Of a DNA stretch of 64,000 nt, positions 43,614 through 53,779 are shown piece by piece. A program made the position numbers and the translations under genes. Source of the DNA: Cyanophora paradoxa (lineage: Eukaryota; Glaucocystophyceae; Cyanophorales; Cyanophoraceae); contig QPMI01000709.1 of NCBI GenBank assembly GCA_004431415.1, positions 248,001-312,000 on the forward strand, written 5' to 3'. Numbering within the stretch: the first letter of the stretch is position 1; the number at the start of each line of letters is the position of its first letter. The notes beneath the pieces are model-generated. The model was not told the DNA's origin and made no database searches. It saw only the letters and a program-made list of their open reading frames with translations.

Positions 43614-46600
43614 TTAGAGCCCAAATGGAATGCTGTGAATTCCATCGTCTAATATCTTCCTTTTGCTATCGAGTTGGTTTAGAGCCACCCTTCTGCTCTC
43701 CAAATCATATAGGTTGTGGTCTTGTCTTCGCTTGTTTACTACTGCTACTGTTTTGGTGATTCCTTCAAACAAGCATCTTTTGAAATCATCAAAGTGAACC
43801 TCTTTGGAGGAAGTCCCAGACATTTTTATTTTATCAAAGGTCTCAGTTCTGAAAGCATAGAGTTTCGATCTCAGACCTACATACTCCACAATCTTTGCAT
43901 TGGGAAACTCGTTTTTATATTTACCTGGAATCAAGCGATTTCTCCTGTCATAGAGAGGGTGGGCAGTATCATAATTACTGCAATCCAGGTGTTCAGAAAT
44001 TCGCTTCATCTCATTATTTAGATCATTTGTATGCAGCAGGAGACAGAAAGAATCTGTATCATGGAATAGTAGCTCTGCTGTTTCCCAAGTTCTCCTCACC
44101 ACATCATAAAAGAACCTGCTATTATGGAGTTTCGCGAAATCCAGCACAAAAGCACCAATTGCAACAGGTTTATCTAAGTGAACATGCTTGGAATACATCT
44201 CAAAGGCAACAGCATTTTCGTTTAATACATTGGTTGCCTTGATGAGTGGACTTGCAGCATATTTCTTGCAGAGTTTCTCACTGTTAGCAATCTTAACCAC
44301 AGAGCGACCCCTGCATGATTCGAGGCATTTACCATAGATTGCATTGTTCATTAATTTAAAGAAGTCACTCTCGAATCTGGACATAGATTGGCGCCTCAGT
44401 TTCGTATTTAGATCAATATAACTCTTCATAAATGCAGAGGTTGCAAATGAGAGAACCCTGTGAACCTTCGTGATTATAATACCTTTGCTCACAAGATAGA
44501 CCAAGAGAGGTTGGGAGATCACATAGTTGTTTTTGGGTGTGAATGTTGCTGTGAGTTTGGGGTCTTTGCTTATCTTCTCACCTGTGATATCCAGTAGTTT
44601 TCGTTGATACTCACCCAGCATTTCGGTGGTGACATGTTCTTTATTAACTACAAGTGGAAAATCATAATGATCTGTGAGAGTGTGTGGGTATTCCAGGTCT
44701 ACTTCAATAAAGGCACTTCGTCCTGGGGTCTCTTTAAGTGCCTCTGAGACATCTTCCCATCGAAAATCTCCAATGGGCAGTTCTTGACTGAGAGCAAAAC
44801 CATACAGATTATTTGCATCCAAGAGAACTATATGGTCATCTGGGTTTTCCACCTTTGCATATCGAGTAGGCATTGTAGCAAACCCACCTCGAATTGCCCT
44901 CTCAATAAATTCGTATTGCCCTACATCACTGATCTGCTCAATCTTTGCTCTGGTGTAAATGAGCATTGCATCCCAGGATAATCCAGGAGCCGAAACATAG
45001 TGGGCAGGATCCAATCCATATTGGGAAAACGCCAATTCTCGGAATGTCTGGAATTTACCCATTAGATCACTTGCATCCACTGCCTGGAAGTCCATGAAGT
45101 GCGAAGCATCTATGAATTTCCACATGCCCCATTGCAGGGAGAGGTATTGGTCGAAATTTTTGCTCAGAATCTCAACACGAAGTTTATCATCTTGCTGTGC
45201 AATTTTGCGGAATATTTCGTGTCCACATTCATCCATGTGATCCACCACAATTGCTACTTTGGTTTGCTTTGAGATTCTCCTGTGGAGGTTGCAGTTTCGG
45301 CATGCTTTTCCAATAAAAGCTCCTGATTGATGACAATGGTCTCTCACTGGGAAATTCTCATGGGTAAATCGTTCAGCACAGATATAACAGTGTTTAGTGA
45401 TCTTGTATTGTGCTTTCTGCTCCTCTGTGAGTGGATGCATGGGAATATTGGTGAATAGAGTGCGAATTACTTGGGGTCTGATCTCTGTGAGAGTGGTAAA
45501 CAGAGCACCAAGGGGATCTGATCCATCAAAATAATGAGAGATCACCTCATCCCCCATCACAACTGTTAGAGAAACCGATTTTACCTCTCTCTTACTGCGG
45601 TTCTCATCAATTGGAACCGAGTGACTATCCATTTTCACATAGCAGATAGCGGGAAGCCACACAGTTTTGCGAAGGTGTTGCAGACCAAATGCAATGTGAC
45701 TTCCAGATTTCGGGCATTTACCTTTGCTCTCCCTCCAATCAATGCAGCGATTCGCTTCTATATGTACATCCAGCTTCTCCTGAGTTCTGAAACGAGACAG
45801 ACAGGTCTCACAGTAATAAATGCGACCATCATGGGCTTTATCAAAGGTGGTTTTCAGAAGTCTACTCAGAGACATGATGGTGATATAATGCCCTCTATCA
45901 TCCTCTTCGTTTTCGATTAATAAAAGGTTAATCTTGGTCTTTCTCCTGGGGTTGCTGGATTGGTGGAGAGGATAGAAACACTGTGCAGTATTATCTGCCC
46001 ATAAATGTTGATACTCAGTTCAGGGTTCTGCTCCTCAAATCGATCAATCACCTCTGCATCACAGGCAACTGGAAATTGGATGCCCTCGAAATTGAGTTCG
46101 TTCAACCATCTTCTATACTGGCTGGGTTCATTGCTCTTGTGTTTATTAATATCATTTCGGTGCAGGTAAGCCAAGATTGCATACTTGAAGCAGTCTTGAC
46201 CATCAATATTCTTCACATTCACAGTTGCTCTCTTTAATCCAATCCACTCAGGTGTTGAGAAGAAGCAACCACCCACAGGAGCATAGGACATTATTACTAC
46301 TCTGAGCATCTCAATGCGATCCAGTCTGTAACTGTCAACTTGCATCATCTGCTCCTGCATGGATTGAAGGGCATTTCGCAGTTCAACATCAATATTTCGT
46401 GATCTTGTGATGACAAAGTAATCACTGTAAATGAATTTGGTGATCCACACCCTTGGATCACTCACTTTGGTGAATTTACAAATGAAGGTCAACCGAGTCT
46501 TAATTGCTCTCAGGTCTTGGAGTTTCTGTCTGAGTCTCTGAGGTAGAGTGGGTGCAATTCTCTCCAAGAATTCAATCCCATCTTGGATAACCTCCCCTCT

Positions 46601-46894
46601 TGCTCGATAGGTTAACCAAGAATATGCTTTGTTCATTGCTTCCCCATCCTCAATCTCGGGTTCAATTGTTCCCAACCTTAAACCTTCATCCCTGAATTCC
46701 TCCATTTTCTCAAAACGATCATAGAGGCGATTTGTAATTTCTGTGAGTTGAGATAACCTTGGTCTCCTATCCAAGATTGCTGCCTGGCGATCATATTCGA
46801 ATTCTGTAATATCACCAGTAACTAAAAGGGTTCCTAAAAGACCGAGTATTTCGTTTTTCTTCTCTTTGATGATTCTATTGGATTGGCGGGGCAT
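43614..46894 (-). CDS. Protein-primed family B DNA polymerase (pPolB), one apparent frameshift
   Basis: Replicates the linear genome from protein-primed ends. Two frames make one ~1,090-residue protein: 46894-45917 and 45875-43614, bridged by coding sequence starting KINLLLIENEEDD after one missing base near 45940. The N-terminal part has the Polinton-specific WIGLKRATVNVKN block. The second has a C2H2-like finger (YYCETCLSRFRTQEKLDVH), an HNH-like HCYICAERFT-RDHCH-CRNCNLHRR segment, an exonuclease-like FIDASHFMDF, polymerase motif A DANNLYG (about 44815), motif B KLMNNAIYGKC (about 44340) and motif C HDTDS (about 44060). The start is preceded by AAGTAAAAG. No separate terminal protein is identified. 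Confidence 0.9.
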
Positions 46895-46950
46895 CTTTTA
46901 CTTTAAGGGAACATATTATTTTTGGGCATTTTAAACGCATTTCCCATTTT

Positions 46951-47142
46951 TCAGGTTCTGATAATTCGCACATTCGTGCCTTTGGGGACATATACATTTA
47001 CTGTGTCGAGTCTGCTTGCATAAACACGCTTCTTTTGATAGGGTCTACCGTTAATTGCTTTGATCTTTGCAATATAATCCGCCACCTCTGCAATATCATT
47101 CTTTTCGACAAGCTGCCGCCGAATTTCATCGAAATAATCCAT
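46951..47142 (-). CDS. 63-aa small basic protein, unknown function
   Basis: Helical N-terminal half (YFDEIRRQLVEKNDIAEVADYIAKIK), then a basic, beta-like tail (GRPYQKKRVYASRLDTVNVYVPKG). Located between the polymerase gene and the internal iteron module. Family not recognised; a small DNA-binding or replication accessory protein is possible. Confidence 0.5.
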   Translation of the reverse strand: MDYFDEIRRQLVEKNDIAEVADYIAKIKAINGRPYQKKRVYASRLDTVNVYVPKGTNVRIIRT

Positions 47143-47496
47143 TTTCTGTCTTAGTCAAGTGAAACACGCAACGATCCCTTAAATCGCCAGTCAATTTTTG
47201 TCACAACACACCGATTTCCGATACGTTTTGATATCCTTCGATTATTCTTCGGAAAAGTGATCGACCCACAGGGGGGAGTCTGTGGTTAATTGGGTGTGAC
47301 GGGTGTGACAGGTGTGACACCTATTTTCAAACTTTTTAAACTTTTTAAAAATCCTCAGACTCCTGAAAACACCTGTCACACCTGTCACACCCGTCACAGT
47401 CAATTAAAATACCTGTCACACCTGTCACACAAACCATTTACAGTAAGGGTTTTAAAAAATTAGAAATTCACAGTATAAGTATTGATTCCGTTTTAT
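47143..47496. promoter_or_regulatory. Internal copy of the TIR iteron module
   Basis: From about 47291 it holds GTGTGACGGGTGTGACAGGTGTGACACC, a TTTTCAAACTTTTT spacer and TCCTGAAAACACC, then inverse iterons to about 47425. This is the same order as the modules of the TIRs, including ACAGTAAG at the end. It lies between the polymerase/63-aa genes and the primase-helicase, so an internal origin or replication-gene control region is plausible. Confidence 0.6.
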
Positions 47497-49860
47497 TTAC
47501 TCATCCCCAACCTCCTCATCACTGTCATCCATCAATCTGCGACCATGCTTCTTTATGATCCCAAAGTAACCACGGCAAAGTACACCATTCACTCGTTTTC
47601 TGTCAGAGTTCACATTAAAGACTTCGCGAAGTCTCTTCATAATGGTGCAATCTGAGATTTTCTCATCAGATTTGCCCATGTGGTCTCTCTTGAAGTCACT
47701 CATGATGGACTCACTTGTAGTGAAATCGCCTTGACTCTTGGTGAGTTCATAATTCTCTCGAATCCACTCTCCAATCTTGTCATTCTCATTGAAATACTCC
47801 ATACCTTGATCAACAATGGACTGGGGAGGTTTGGTGACGAATGTATTGAGAGAATGGGTTCTCCACATTTCCAGGAGAATGGACATATGCGCCATTTTAT
47901 AATCGTCATCATTCTTCATTAGGCGCATTAGAGTGGTGTCTGCTTTCTTCTCACCAGGCTGAGGATCGACCTTGAAGACATTTTCGAATCGGTAGTAGAT
48001 AATTCGCCTTTGGATTGCTGCATCTGGTTTACTGATTCCCAGGTTGTCATTTGTGGACAAGAACAACTGGAACATGGGAATGAATGTAACAAGATCTTTG
48101 AAAAGAGCTCGAACCTTCATCTCATTCCCACCAGTAACCTGTTTGATTTTGTTCAGTTGAAGCATATCACCATCTTCTGCTTCATTACTGAAAACAATTC
48201 GTTTACCAAGAATGCAAGCGAGTTCTGGGGAAGCCTCTGACGAACTCTTCTTGGGTTTAGTCCAATATGTCATGTCCAGTGACCCATAATACTCACCAAA
48301 TGTGTCTTTCACCAACTCTTGGAGCAGTGATTTCCCATTTGCTCCAATTCCAGTCCAGCAAGTGTATCTCTGATTTTCTGTCAAACCACTCAGGGCATAG
48401 GCGATTAATCCCAGCATGAATTCGCGGTCTGTATCCGATTCAATAATATCTGCATAGATGGATTTAATCTTTGCAACCTTCTCTTGGTCAATTTCTGTGG
48501 TGTAATCGTAGCCAACAGTCTTACTCACCATATCATATGGGAGTCCCTGTCGAAAAGTCATGGAGTTCAAGTCAAATACACCATTTGTGAACCCAATGAT
48601 GTTGGGAACAGTATCAAGTCTCTCGAAAAAGGTCTTGTCACTGAACAGAACTGAAAGATCAGACATAAGTGCAGTTCTGTATGTAGTCTGTTTGAGGCTC
48701 TTAGCAATTCCCAGCAGAATCTTTGACCTTTCCTCCAAGGAATTGCGGTTCTCTTCATCACGAAGAGCTCTCTGTGCGAGTTGAACAGAACGTTGAAGAT
48801 AAACTGGACAGACCTTGCAGCTCAAACAGAGAAAGATTCGCTTCCCAGTTTCATCCATCTCCCAAATCCCACATACATCATTGAACTTGAACCAGGTCTT
48901 GTTGGAATACTTGTATTTGTCTTGCAGAACAAGATAGGCAACCTGTGCAACATCATAATGGGCACCATCAGATCCAGCAGACCGATCAATCAGATTTTCG
49001 ATATTCGCATCTGTCTCTTCCTTCACACGAATTGTGATAAGTCGCTTCTTGCAGTTTGCACTGTAACTCGAAACAATGTACTTGTCTTTCTCCTTTCCTT
49101 GAATAATATACCAATTGTTCGAGTCATGGCTTCCCTTGCAGCAGGGACAGATCAGACCTTTGTTCTCAGCAGTGAAATTGTATCCCATCTTGGTCTCATT
49201 GATGATTGTGGGCAAGATGAAATCGAATTCTTCCAGTTTAGCAAGAATATGTTTCTGCAAATTCTCCTCAGCGCACCTTGCATAATAAGAATGTGCACCT
49301 TTGGGGAATTCGTAGTTTTCAACAATCCACTTTTGCAACTCAGCAGTGGGTTCATTTAACTCACACTCAGATGCCCATGGCTCTCTGATCCATGTTTTGT
49401 TGGGACTGGGACAAACATTAATTACCCCAGCAGTCCCAGTGGATGCAATCGTTTTGCAGTCGATCTTGGGGTTTCCTTTGAATGCACCTGCTTTATCCCA
49501 GATCTTAATGGTGTCGAATTCAGCAGGTCGAGCGAAGAATGCATGATATCCTTTTTTGGTTTTAGCAAGAGGATTAACACCACCGAAATCATCAGGGAAT
49601 TGCTCCTCGAATTTGGCGAAATCCTCCTCTTGGTCGAAGTCAATTACCAGGATATTACGAGCGAGAATGCCCCAAGCAGTATATTTACCGGATTTCAGGG
49701 CTTCATCGAATTTATCCCAAGACCAGGTTCCGTCTTTATGAGCGAAAAGTGGCTTTTTGGTATCAGGATCAACAGGAATAACGATATTCTCAGACAGGAC
49801 ATCGTCTTCACGAAGCCATTCAACAAGGCGTTTCAGGGATTTCTTGGCGGCAGCGTTCAT
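47497..49860 (-). CDS. Primase-polymerase / SF3 helicase fusion (D5-like)
   Basis: 787 residues. The N-terminal prim-pol domain shows the catalytic IDFD (residues 73-76) and TKKGYHAFF (about 105). Then comes a CPCC...C zinc knuckle (about 237). The C-terminal superfamily 3 helicase has a D5-N like region, Walker A GANGKS near residue 507, Walker B-type IVFSNEAED, and sensor LFLSTNDN, followed by QRRIIYYRF. It unwinds and primes DNA during replication. The frame is intact over its full length, unlike the polymerase. No clear GTAAA motif precedes its ATG, perhaps because it is expressed early. Confidence 0.92.
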   Translation of the reverse strand: MNAAAKKSLKRLVEWLREDDVLSENIVIPVDPDTKKPLFAHKDGTWSWDKFDEALKSGKYTAWGILARNILVIDFDQEEDFAKFEEQFPDDFGGVNPLAKTKKGYHAFFARPAEFDTIKIWDKAGAFKGNPKIDCKTIASTGTAGVINVCPSPNKTWIREPWASECELNEPTAELQKWIVENYEFPKGAHSYYARCAEENLQKHILAKLEEFDFILPTIINETKMGYNFTAENKGLICPCCKGSHDSNNWYIIQGKEKDKYIVSSYSANCKKRLITIRVKEETDANIENLIDRSAGSDGAHYDVAQVAYLVLQDKYKYSNKTWFKFNDVCGIWEMDETGKRIFLCLSCKVCPVYLQRSVQLAQRALRDEENRNSLEERSKILLGIAKSLKQTTYRTALMSDLSVLFSDKTFFERLDTVPNIIGFTNGVFDLNSMTFRQGLPYDMVSKTVGYDYTTEIDQEKVAKIKSIYADIIESDTDREFMLGLIAYALSGLTENQRYTCWTGIGANGKSLLQELVKDTFGEYYGSLDMTYWTKPKKSSSEASPELACILGKRIVFSNEAEDGDMLQLNKIKQVTGGNEMKVRALFKDLVTFIPMFQLFLSTNDNLGISKPDAAIQRRIIYYRFENVFKVDPQPGEKKADTTLMRLMKNDDDYKMAHMSILLEMWRTHSLNTFVTKPPQSIVDQGMEYFNENDKIGEWIRENYELTKSQGDFTTSESIMSDFKRDHMGKSDEKISDCTIMKRLREVFNVNSDRKRVNGVLCRGYFGIIKKHGRRLMDDSDEEVGDE

Positions 49861-50054
49861 TTCGAAAATCGGGGGCTTCTTATACTTAATGGAGAAATTA
49901 ATTTCTCCGGATCCTTGTCATTTTTTGGCGCCTAACCTTTAAATACCTTTGGGTTTTCCGATTGGCGCTCGATACATGGTAATGATCCATCGAAAAGGCG
50001 ATTGATCATGGTAACAAAAAGGATTCAGCGGATATCTGGGACTTTGGGGGCGGT

Positions 50055-50282
50055 TCAGTATTTCCTGGGACGACCTACTGGGCGTTTTACTGGATTATTT
50101 GGATCCATCTCAGCAGCTTTCCTGCGATAATATCGTTCCAGTGCCTTTTTACGATATAATTCTCGAAACTCCTCATCTTGATAGCGTTTCTGGAAGTACA
50201 AGCGGTCATACAACCTTTTCTTTTCATTGGGATCCATTTCGCTCATTGCAAGTTCGAATTCGACCACAGATTCAGTTTCCAT
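50055..50282 (-). CDS. 75-aa basic protein with AT-hook
   Basis: RLYDRLYFQKRYQDEEFRELYRKKALERYYRRKAAE is a charged helix. The C-terminus RPVGRPRKY is a textbook AT-hook core (P-x-G-R-P-R-K) for minor-groove binding of AT-rich DNA. It may package or organise the AT-rich element DNA, or regulate transcription. Confidence 0.6.
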   Translation of the reverse strand: METESVVEFELAMSEMDPNEKKRLYDRLYFQKRYQDEEFRELYRKKALERYYRRKAAEMDPNNPVKRPVGRPRKY

Positions 50283-50363
50283 TTGATATGTTCCTTATAT
50301 TGGGACGAGAAAATAATTTGTCCGGGTTCACCAATCAAACACACCTTACCCTTAAATCCCTTG

Positions 50364-50477
50364 TCATTTTTTGCAGATCGAGACCAGTTCCTGTCTACGC
50401 TTTTTTATTGCGGCTTCTGTTGCATATTCAGCGGATTTCCTGTCCAGGATAGCATAGATCTCAGAGAGACTGAGCAT
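50364..50477 (-). CDS. 37-aa candidate small protein
   Basis: ATG 50477 to TGA 50364: MLSLSEIYAILDRKSAEYAT..., amphipathic and ending in lysines. It fills the gap between the AT-hook gene and the next gene, with six bases between it and the latter's stop. Too short for functional assignment. Confidence 0.35.
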   Translation of the reverse strand: MLSLSEIYAILDRKSAEYATEAAIKKRRQELVSICKK

Positions 50478-50483
50478 TCGATA

Positions 50484-50717
50484 TTAATTGCCGAGATTTA
50501 ATTTTGGATCTGTGAAAGATACAGAGCGTCGCCTCACAGTCTCTGTTTTAATATGCTCCTCGAAATCAACCGAGTCTGTGGATAATCGCCTACCGCCAGA
50601 TCCATGACTTTCAGTGTCAGAGAATTCGATTTCGACTTTTGTATCACAGCAGCCACTGTGACAATTGCTCACAATGTGGAGATTAAACATCTCTATGATT
50701 TTTCGCAAGAAATCCAT
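50484..50717 (-). CDS. 77-aa Ser/acid-rich small protein
   Basis: MDFLRKIIEMFNLHIV is an amphipathic start. CHSGCC could coordinate metal or form disulphides. The rest (DTESHGSGGRRLSTDSVDFEEH, VRRRSVSF) is Ser/Arg-rich with likely phosphorylation-type sites. Position next to the capsid genes suggests a virion-associated role. Family unknown. Confidence 0.45.
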   Translation of the reverse strand: MDFLRKIIEMFNLHIVSNCHSGCCDTKVEIEFSDTESHGSGGRRLSTDSVDFEEHIKTETVRRRSVSFTDPKLNLGN

Positions 50718-50744
50718 GATGCTCTCTCTCTTAATGCGAGATAA

Positions 50745-51479
50745 TTAAAGCCATACTCGTCGTTTATATACTGTGGGGGCAACACCTTTATCGACCTCTG
50801 ATTTGGTAGCACCAGGTTCAATGGTGCCCTTTTGGGTTTTGGTCTTCATCTCATCAACTGCCTGCTCATCAATTTGAGTCTCTTTCTTACCAATGAATTG
50901 CTTATCTGGGAGACCAGTGATTCCCATTCTATACACCTCCTTTCGCAGCATCTCCTTTAATTTCGCTCTCTCTTTCTTCTCAGAGACATACTGTTCAAGA
51001 GCACTGGATTTCGCTTCCAGATCTTTAAGTTTCGCAGTCATTTCGTCCCATTGGGCTTTGGGAATTCGGTGGATATTCTGTGTAGGTGCGACCTTGTAGG
51101 TGACCTCACCAGCCATGGACTGAATTACCTTGTCTGATTCTTTGGAGACACCTTCACCTTTGCGAGCAAGTGAGAGATCTTGCAGACCAAGTCCTTTATC
51201 ATCAGCAGCACCAATAATTCGACGAGCACCTTCACCAACTGCCTTCATCTTTGTGGCTTCGGGCGAAATATTCAATTGATCACTGGTGGATGCCTGGGGC
51301 GCTTTATCATCGGGAGATTCTTCATAAGCAGCATTGAGGGGATCTTCTTGTTGCTGTGATGCTTTAACTTCATTGACAACATTGAATTTCATGGGCTCTG
51401 TGTTAATAGAACCGGTTCCAGAGGATGCAGAATATGACATAGCACCAGCAGGAACACCAACTTTGCGTTTGGAAGGCAT
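50745..51479 (-). CDS. 244-aa coiled-coil protein in the capsid gene block
   Basis: Disordered N-terminus rich in Ser, Gln and Asp (to about residue 90), then a Lys/Glu coiled coil (MTAKLKDLEAKSSALEQYVSEKKERAKLKEMLRKE, about 148-182) and a basic tail ending YKRRVWL. It is 52 bp from the packaging ATPase. Family not recognised; a scaffold, core or DNA-condensing virion protein is plausible by position, since many related elements carry an unassigned protein beside the ATPase. Confidence 0.6.
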   Translation of the reverse strand: MPSKRKVGVPAGAMSYSASSGTGSINTEPMKFNVVNEVKASQQQEDPLNAAYEESPDDKAPQASTSDQLNISPEATKMKAVGEGARRIIGAADDKGLGLQDLSLARKGEGVSKESDKVIQSMAGEVTYKVAPTQNIHRIPKAQWDEMTAKLKDLEAKSSALEQYVSEKKERAKLKEMLRKEVYRMGITGLPDKQFIGKKETQIDEQAVDEMKTKTQKGTIEPGATKSEVDKGVAPTVYKRRVWL

Positions 51480-51530
51480 TGTATATTTATTAGAAGCAGA
51501 GATTATTTTACAAACCTCTCTTATATCGCA

Positions 51531-52289
51531 TCAGTTTATTCGAATGAACACCACTCTTGACCTCTTTGGGGCTTCCTCTTTCTGTGGAGGTGGTAGTTCG
51601 TCCTCTTTCTTTTTGGGCTTCCTGTGGAACCGAGGAAATGGGAAATCTTTGACCAGATCCGCTTTATCAACATAATAGTTCACCGAATAATTCGCAGAAG
51701 ACCACACAATATATTGGTAGGAGTGTACATACTCCTCAAACATCTTATAGAAATCGTCCTTGTTTCGCATGATATTGTACTCCTCTTCAATGGCTTCGAG
51801 TTCTTTGCGATTTGCAGCACTCAGGAACACAGCATAATCCGAATTTACTCGAATTGTTGAAGAAACCTTACGCAATTTCTGAGTTATGCAGAAAATTGTA
51901 ATCGAGGAATGGCGGCCGCGCGAATACAGAGAGCCAATAATTTTATCACGAGTAAGGTCTACAATCTCATTATCTATTAAATCATCAAGGACAATACACA
52001 ATTGGTTAACTGGCTCGCCCTTTTCTATTTTCTCTTGCCTTTCATCCAGTAATTTGGAAATGTAAGCAGCATCCCATTTTCCCAGTTGCAGTGTTGCGAC
52101 ATCATCCCAAAAATGATTGAAACTCGTCCCACTTATAACAAGAACAACATCTAATTTTTTCGCATCATGCAGCTGTTTCAACCAATATTTCACACATTCT
52201 GACTTGCCTGTTGCAGACTTTCCTATGAAAAGAGCACGAAATGGTGGGTTAATCATTTCACCTGCATTAAACTCCTCTAAGTCGTTCAT
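51531..52289 (-). CDS. FtsK/HerA-type (A32-like) genome packaging ATPase
   Basis: 252 residues. Walker A GKSATGKS at residues 23-30, Walker B LCIVLDD at about 97-103, and an RGRHSSITIFCITQKLRKV segment with the sensor Gln, as in A32-like packaging ATPases of Polintons, virophages and NCLDVs. It would pump the genome into the preformed capsid. The usual order, ATPase next to major capsid and penton genes, is kept. Confidence 0.92.
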   Translation of the reverse strand: MNDLEEFNAGEMINPPFRALFIGKSATGKSECVKYWLKQLHDAKKLDVVLVISGTSFNHFWDDVATLQLGKWDAAYISKLLDERQEKIEKGEPVNQLCIVLDDLIDNEIVDLTRDKIIGSLYSRGRHSSITIFCITQKLRKVSSTIRVNSDYAVFLSAANRKELEAIEEEYNIMRNKDDFYKMFEEYVHSYQYIVWSSANYSVNYYVDKADLVKDFPFPRFHRKPKKKEDELPPPQKEEAPKRSRVVFIRIN

Positions 52290-52351
52290 GGCTTTGTAGA
52301 TCTTTCTTATTAAAGATAGATAAAAATAACGAAACGTTACTGATCATGGTT

Positions 52352-53725
52352 TTAGAGATTGATTCGCCTTAAACCATCTTTGTCAACAATAATGAAACTG
52401 TGCATGAGAGCACGAACATTAACTGTGATTGTCTGGTCAGAAGGCATGTATAGAGTAAGGAAAGAAGAGGAGGAGTTCGTGAGATCAACATAGCCAGACT
52501 GGGCAATGTTGCGAATCGCTTTCTCTCCATCAACACAGAATGGTAGACCACTGAGGACATATTTGTCTGCAACCTTGTCCATATTCGAGCACTTGAAGGC
52601 ATCCGCAATTAATTCGGCACCTTTGAGGAGAGGAATTGGCTCAGTAGCATAGAGACGTTGACCATTAATTTCAACAGTGAAAGTAATGTCTTTTGAGTTA
52701 GCATGCGTTTTTAGGACACTGTGGGAACCATTGAAACCATCAATACCTGCGGCATCACGAACTGAAACAAGAAGACCATAGACAAGACCAGAGATCTGTG
52801 ACAGGTTAATACGATTTGGTTGAGCATTGCCTTTTGCAGCAAAATTGACACTGTCAACAAAACCAATATCCAGAGCAGGAATAGCCATACCAGTGGTCTT
52901 CACCTTCTCAATGACAGTAGCAAACAGTTCATCAGAAACATTAATAGCATGCATGTAAAGACGAGGAGAAGTGACTTTAATTTCGGGGGTTGTTGTTGCA
53001 CCAATTCCAAAAGTGGTGATTTGTTGACCAACATGGGCAAGAGTAGCATTAGCAGTAGCACCAAGTCCATCATCCTCTGTCTTATCAGCAGCTGTTCCAC
53101 CAACAACAGGAAGAGCACGACCACCATAAGAAGTCTCAACATAACCCTTTCCAGCATCCTTGAACCAGACAGTTACCACCATTTCTCCTGAGAGAGCACC
53201 AAGAGGTAGGTAGTGGTTTAGCCATGGGACTGGGATTTCAGTGAAAAATGACCCACCAAGTCGGTTGGTTCCATGGGCAGGGATACCATGAACCATTCCC
53301 ATTGAACGCTTCTTCTTGGCGAGTTGATCCTCACTGTAATAGATAAGAGGGAAATGAGCAAGGAAATCAGAAGGCACATGGAAGGTGTAAGATCCATAGG
53401 TAATTTCAAGTCGAGAGACAAGAGCACCAACTGGGCGAACGTATCCATTGCGAACAAGGTCGGTATCACCAGCAAAAGTGACAGCTGGAAGGTCAAACGC
53501 AAGTTCGAGTTTTCCACAGAAATTGTAGCGAGGGAGCTTGAAAGAAATGCGATTTCCAGCATTATTCTCGAAAGTGTTGCTTGGGTTCACAACAACAAGA
53601 ACTGGCTTCGACTTGGATTCAAGACCAAGCATGAGAGAGTTGTCCAAGAAGAACGCCTTGGCTTCTTCCGGGGTTGTTAGAGCTTCTTTCAGAGAAAGAC
53701 GTTGGAGGGTCGAAGTAATATCCAT
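52352..53725 (-). CDS. Major capsid protein (double jelly-roll type)
   Basis: 457 residues from MDITSTLQ. The in-frame upstream start at 53767 is less likely because ATAAAAGAG lies just before 53725. The length, position between ATPase and penton genes, and features such as NAGNRISFKLPRYNFCGKLEL, the NHYLPLGALSGEMVVTVWF strand pair and the TLYMPSDQTITVNVRALMHSFI ending fit Polinton/PLV double-jelly-roll capsids. It would form the pseudo-hexameric capsomers of an icosahedral virion. The frame is intact. Assignment rests on context and general pattern rather than one signature motif. Confidence 0.82.
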   Translation of the reverse strand: MDITSTLQRLSLKEALTTPEEAKAFFLDNSLMLGLESKSKPVLVVVNPSNTFENNAGNRISFKLPRYNFCGKLELAFDLPAVTFAGDTDLVRNGYVRPVGALVSRLEITYGSYTFHVPSDFLAHFPLIYYSEDQLAKKKRSMGMVHGIPAHGTNRLGGSFFTEIPVPWLNHYLPLGALSGEMVVTVWFKDAGKGYVETSYGGRALPVVGGTAADKTEDDGLGATANATLAHVGQQITTFGIGATTTPEIKVTSPRLYMHAINVSDELFATVIEKVKTTGMAIPALDIGFVDSVNFAAKGNAQPNRINLSQISGLVYGLLVSVRDAAGIDGFNGSHSVLKTHANSKDITFTVEINGQRLYATEPIPLLKGAELIADAFKCSNMDKVADKYVLSGLPFCVDGEKAIRNIAQSGYVDLTNSSSSFLTLYMPSDQTITVNVRALMHSFIIVDKDGLRRINL

Positions 53726-53779
53726 GATTATCTCTTTTATTATACTGCAACATAAAAAATTCACCAATGATCCTTGATT

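Noticed and set aside
53725-53767. Upstream start (MVNFLCCSIIKEII) for the major capsid protein
   Set aside because: The ATAAAAGAG motif lies between it and the ATG at 53725, and the extra residues are hydrophobic and atypical for a capsid N-terminus.
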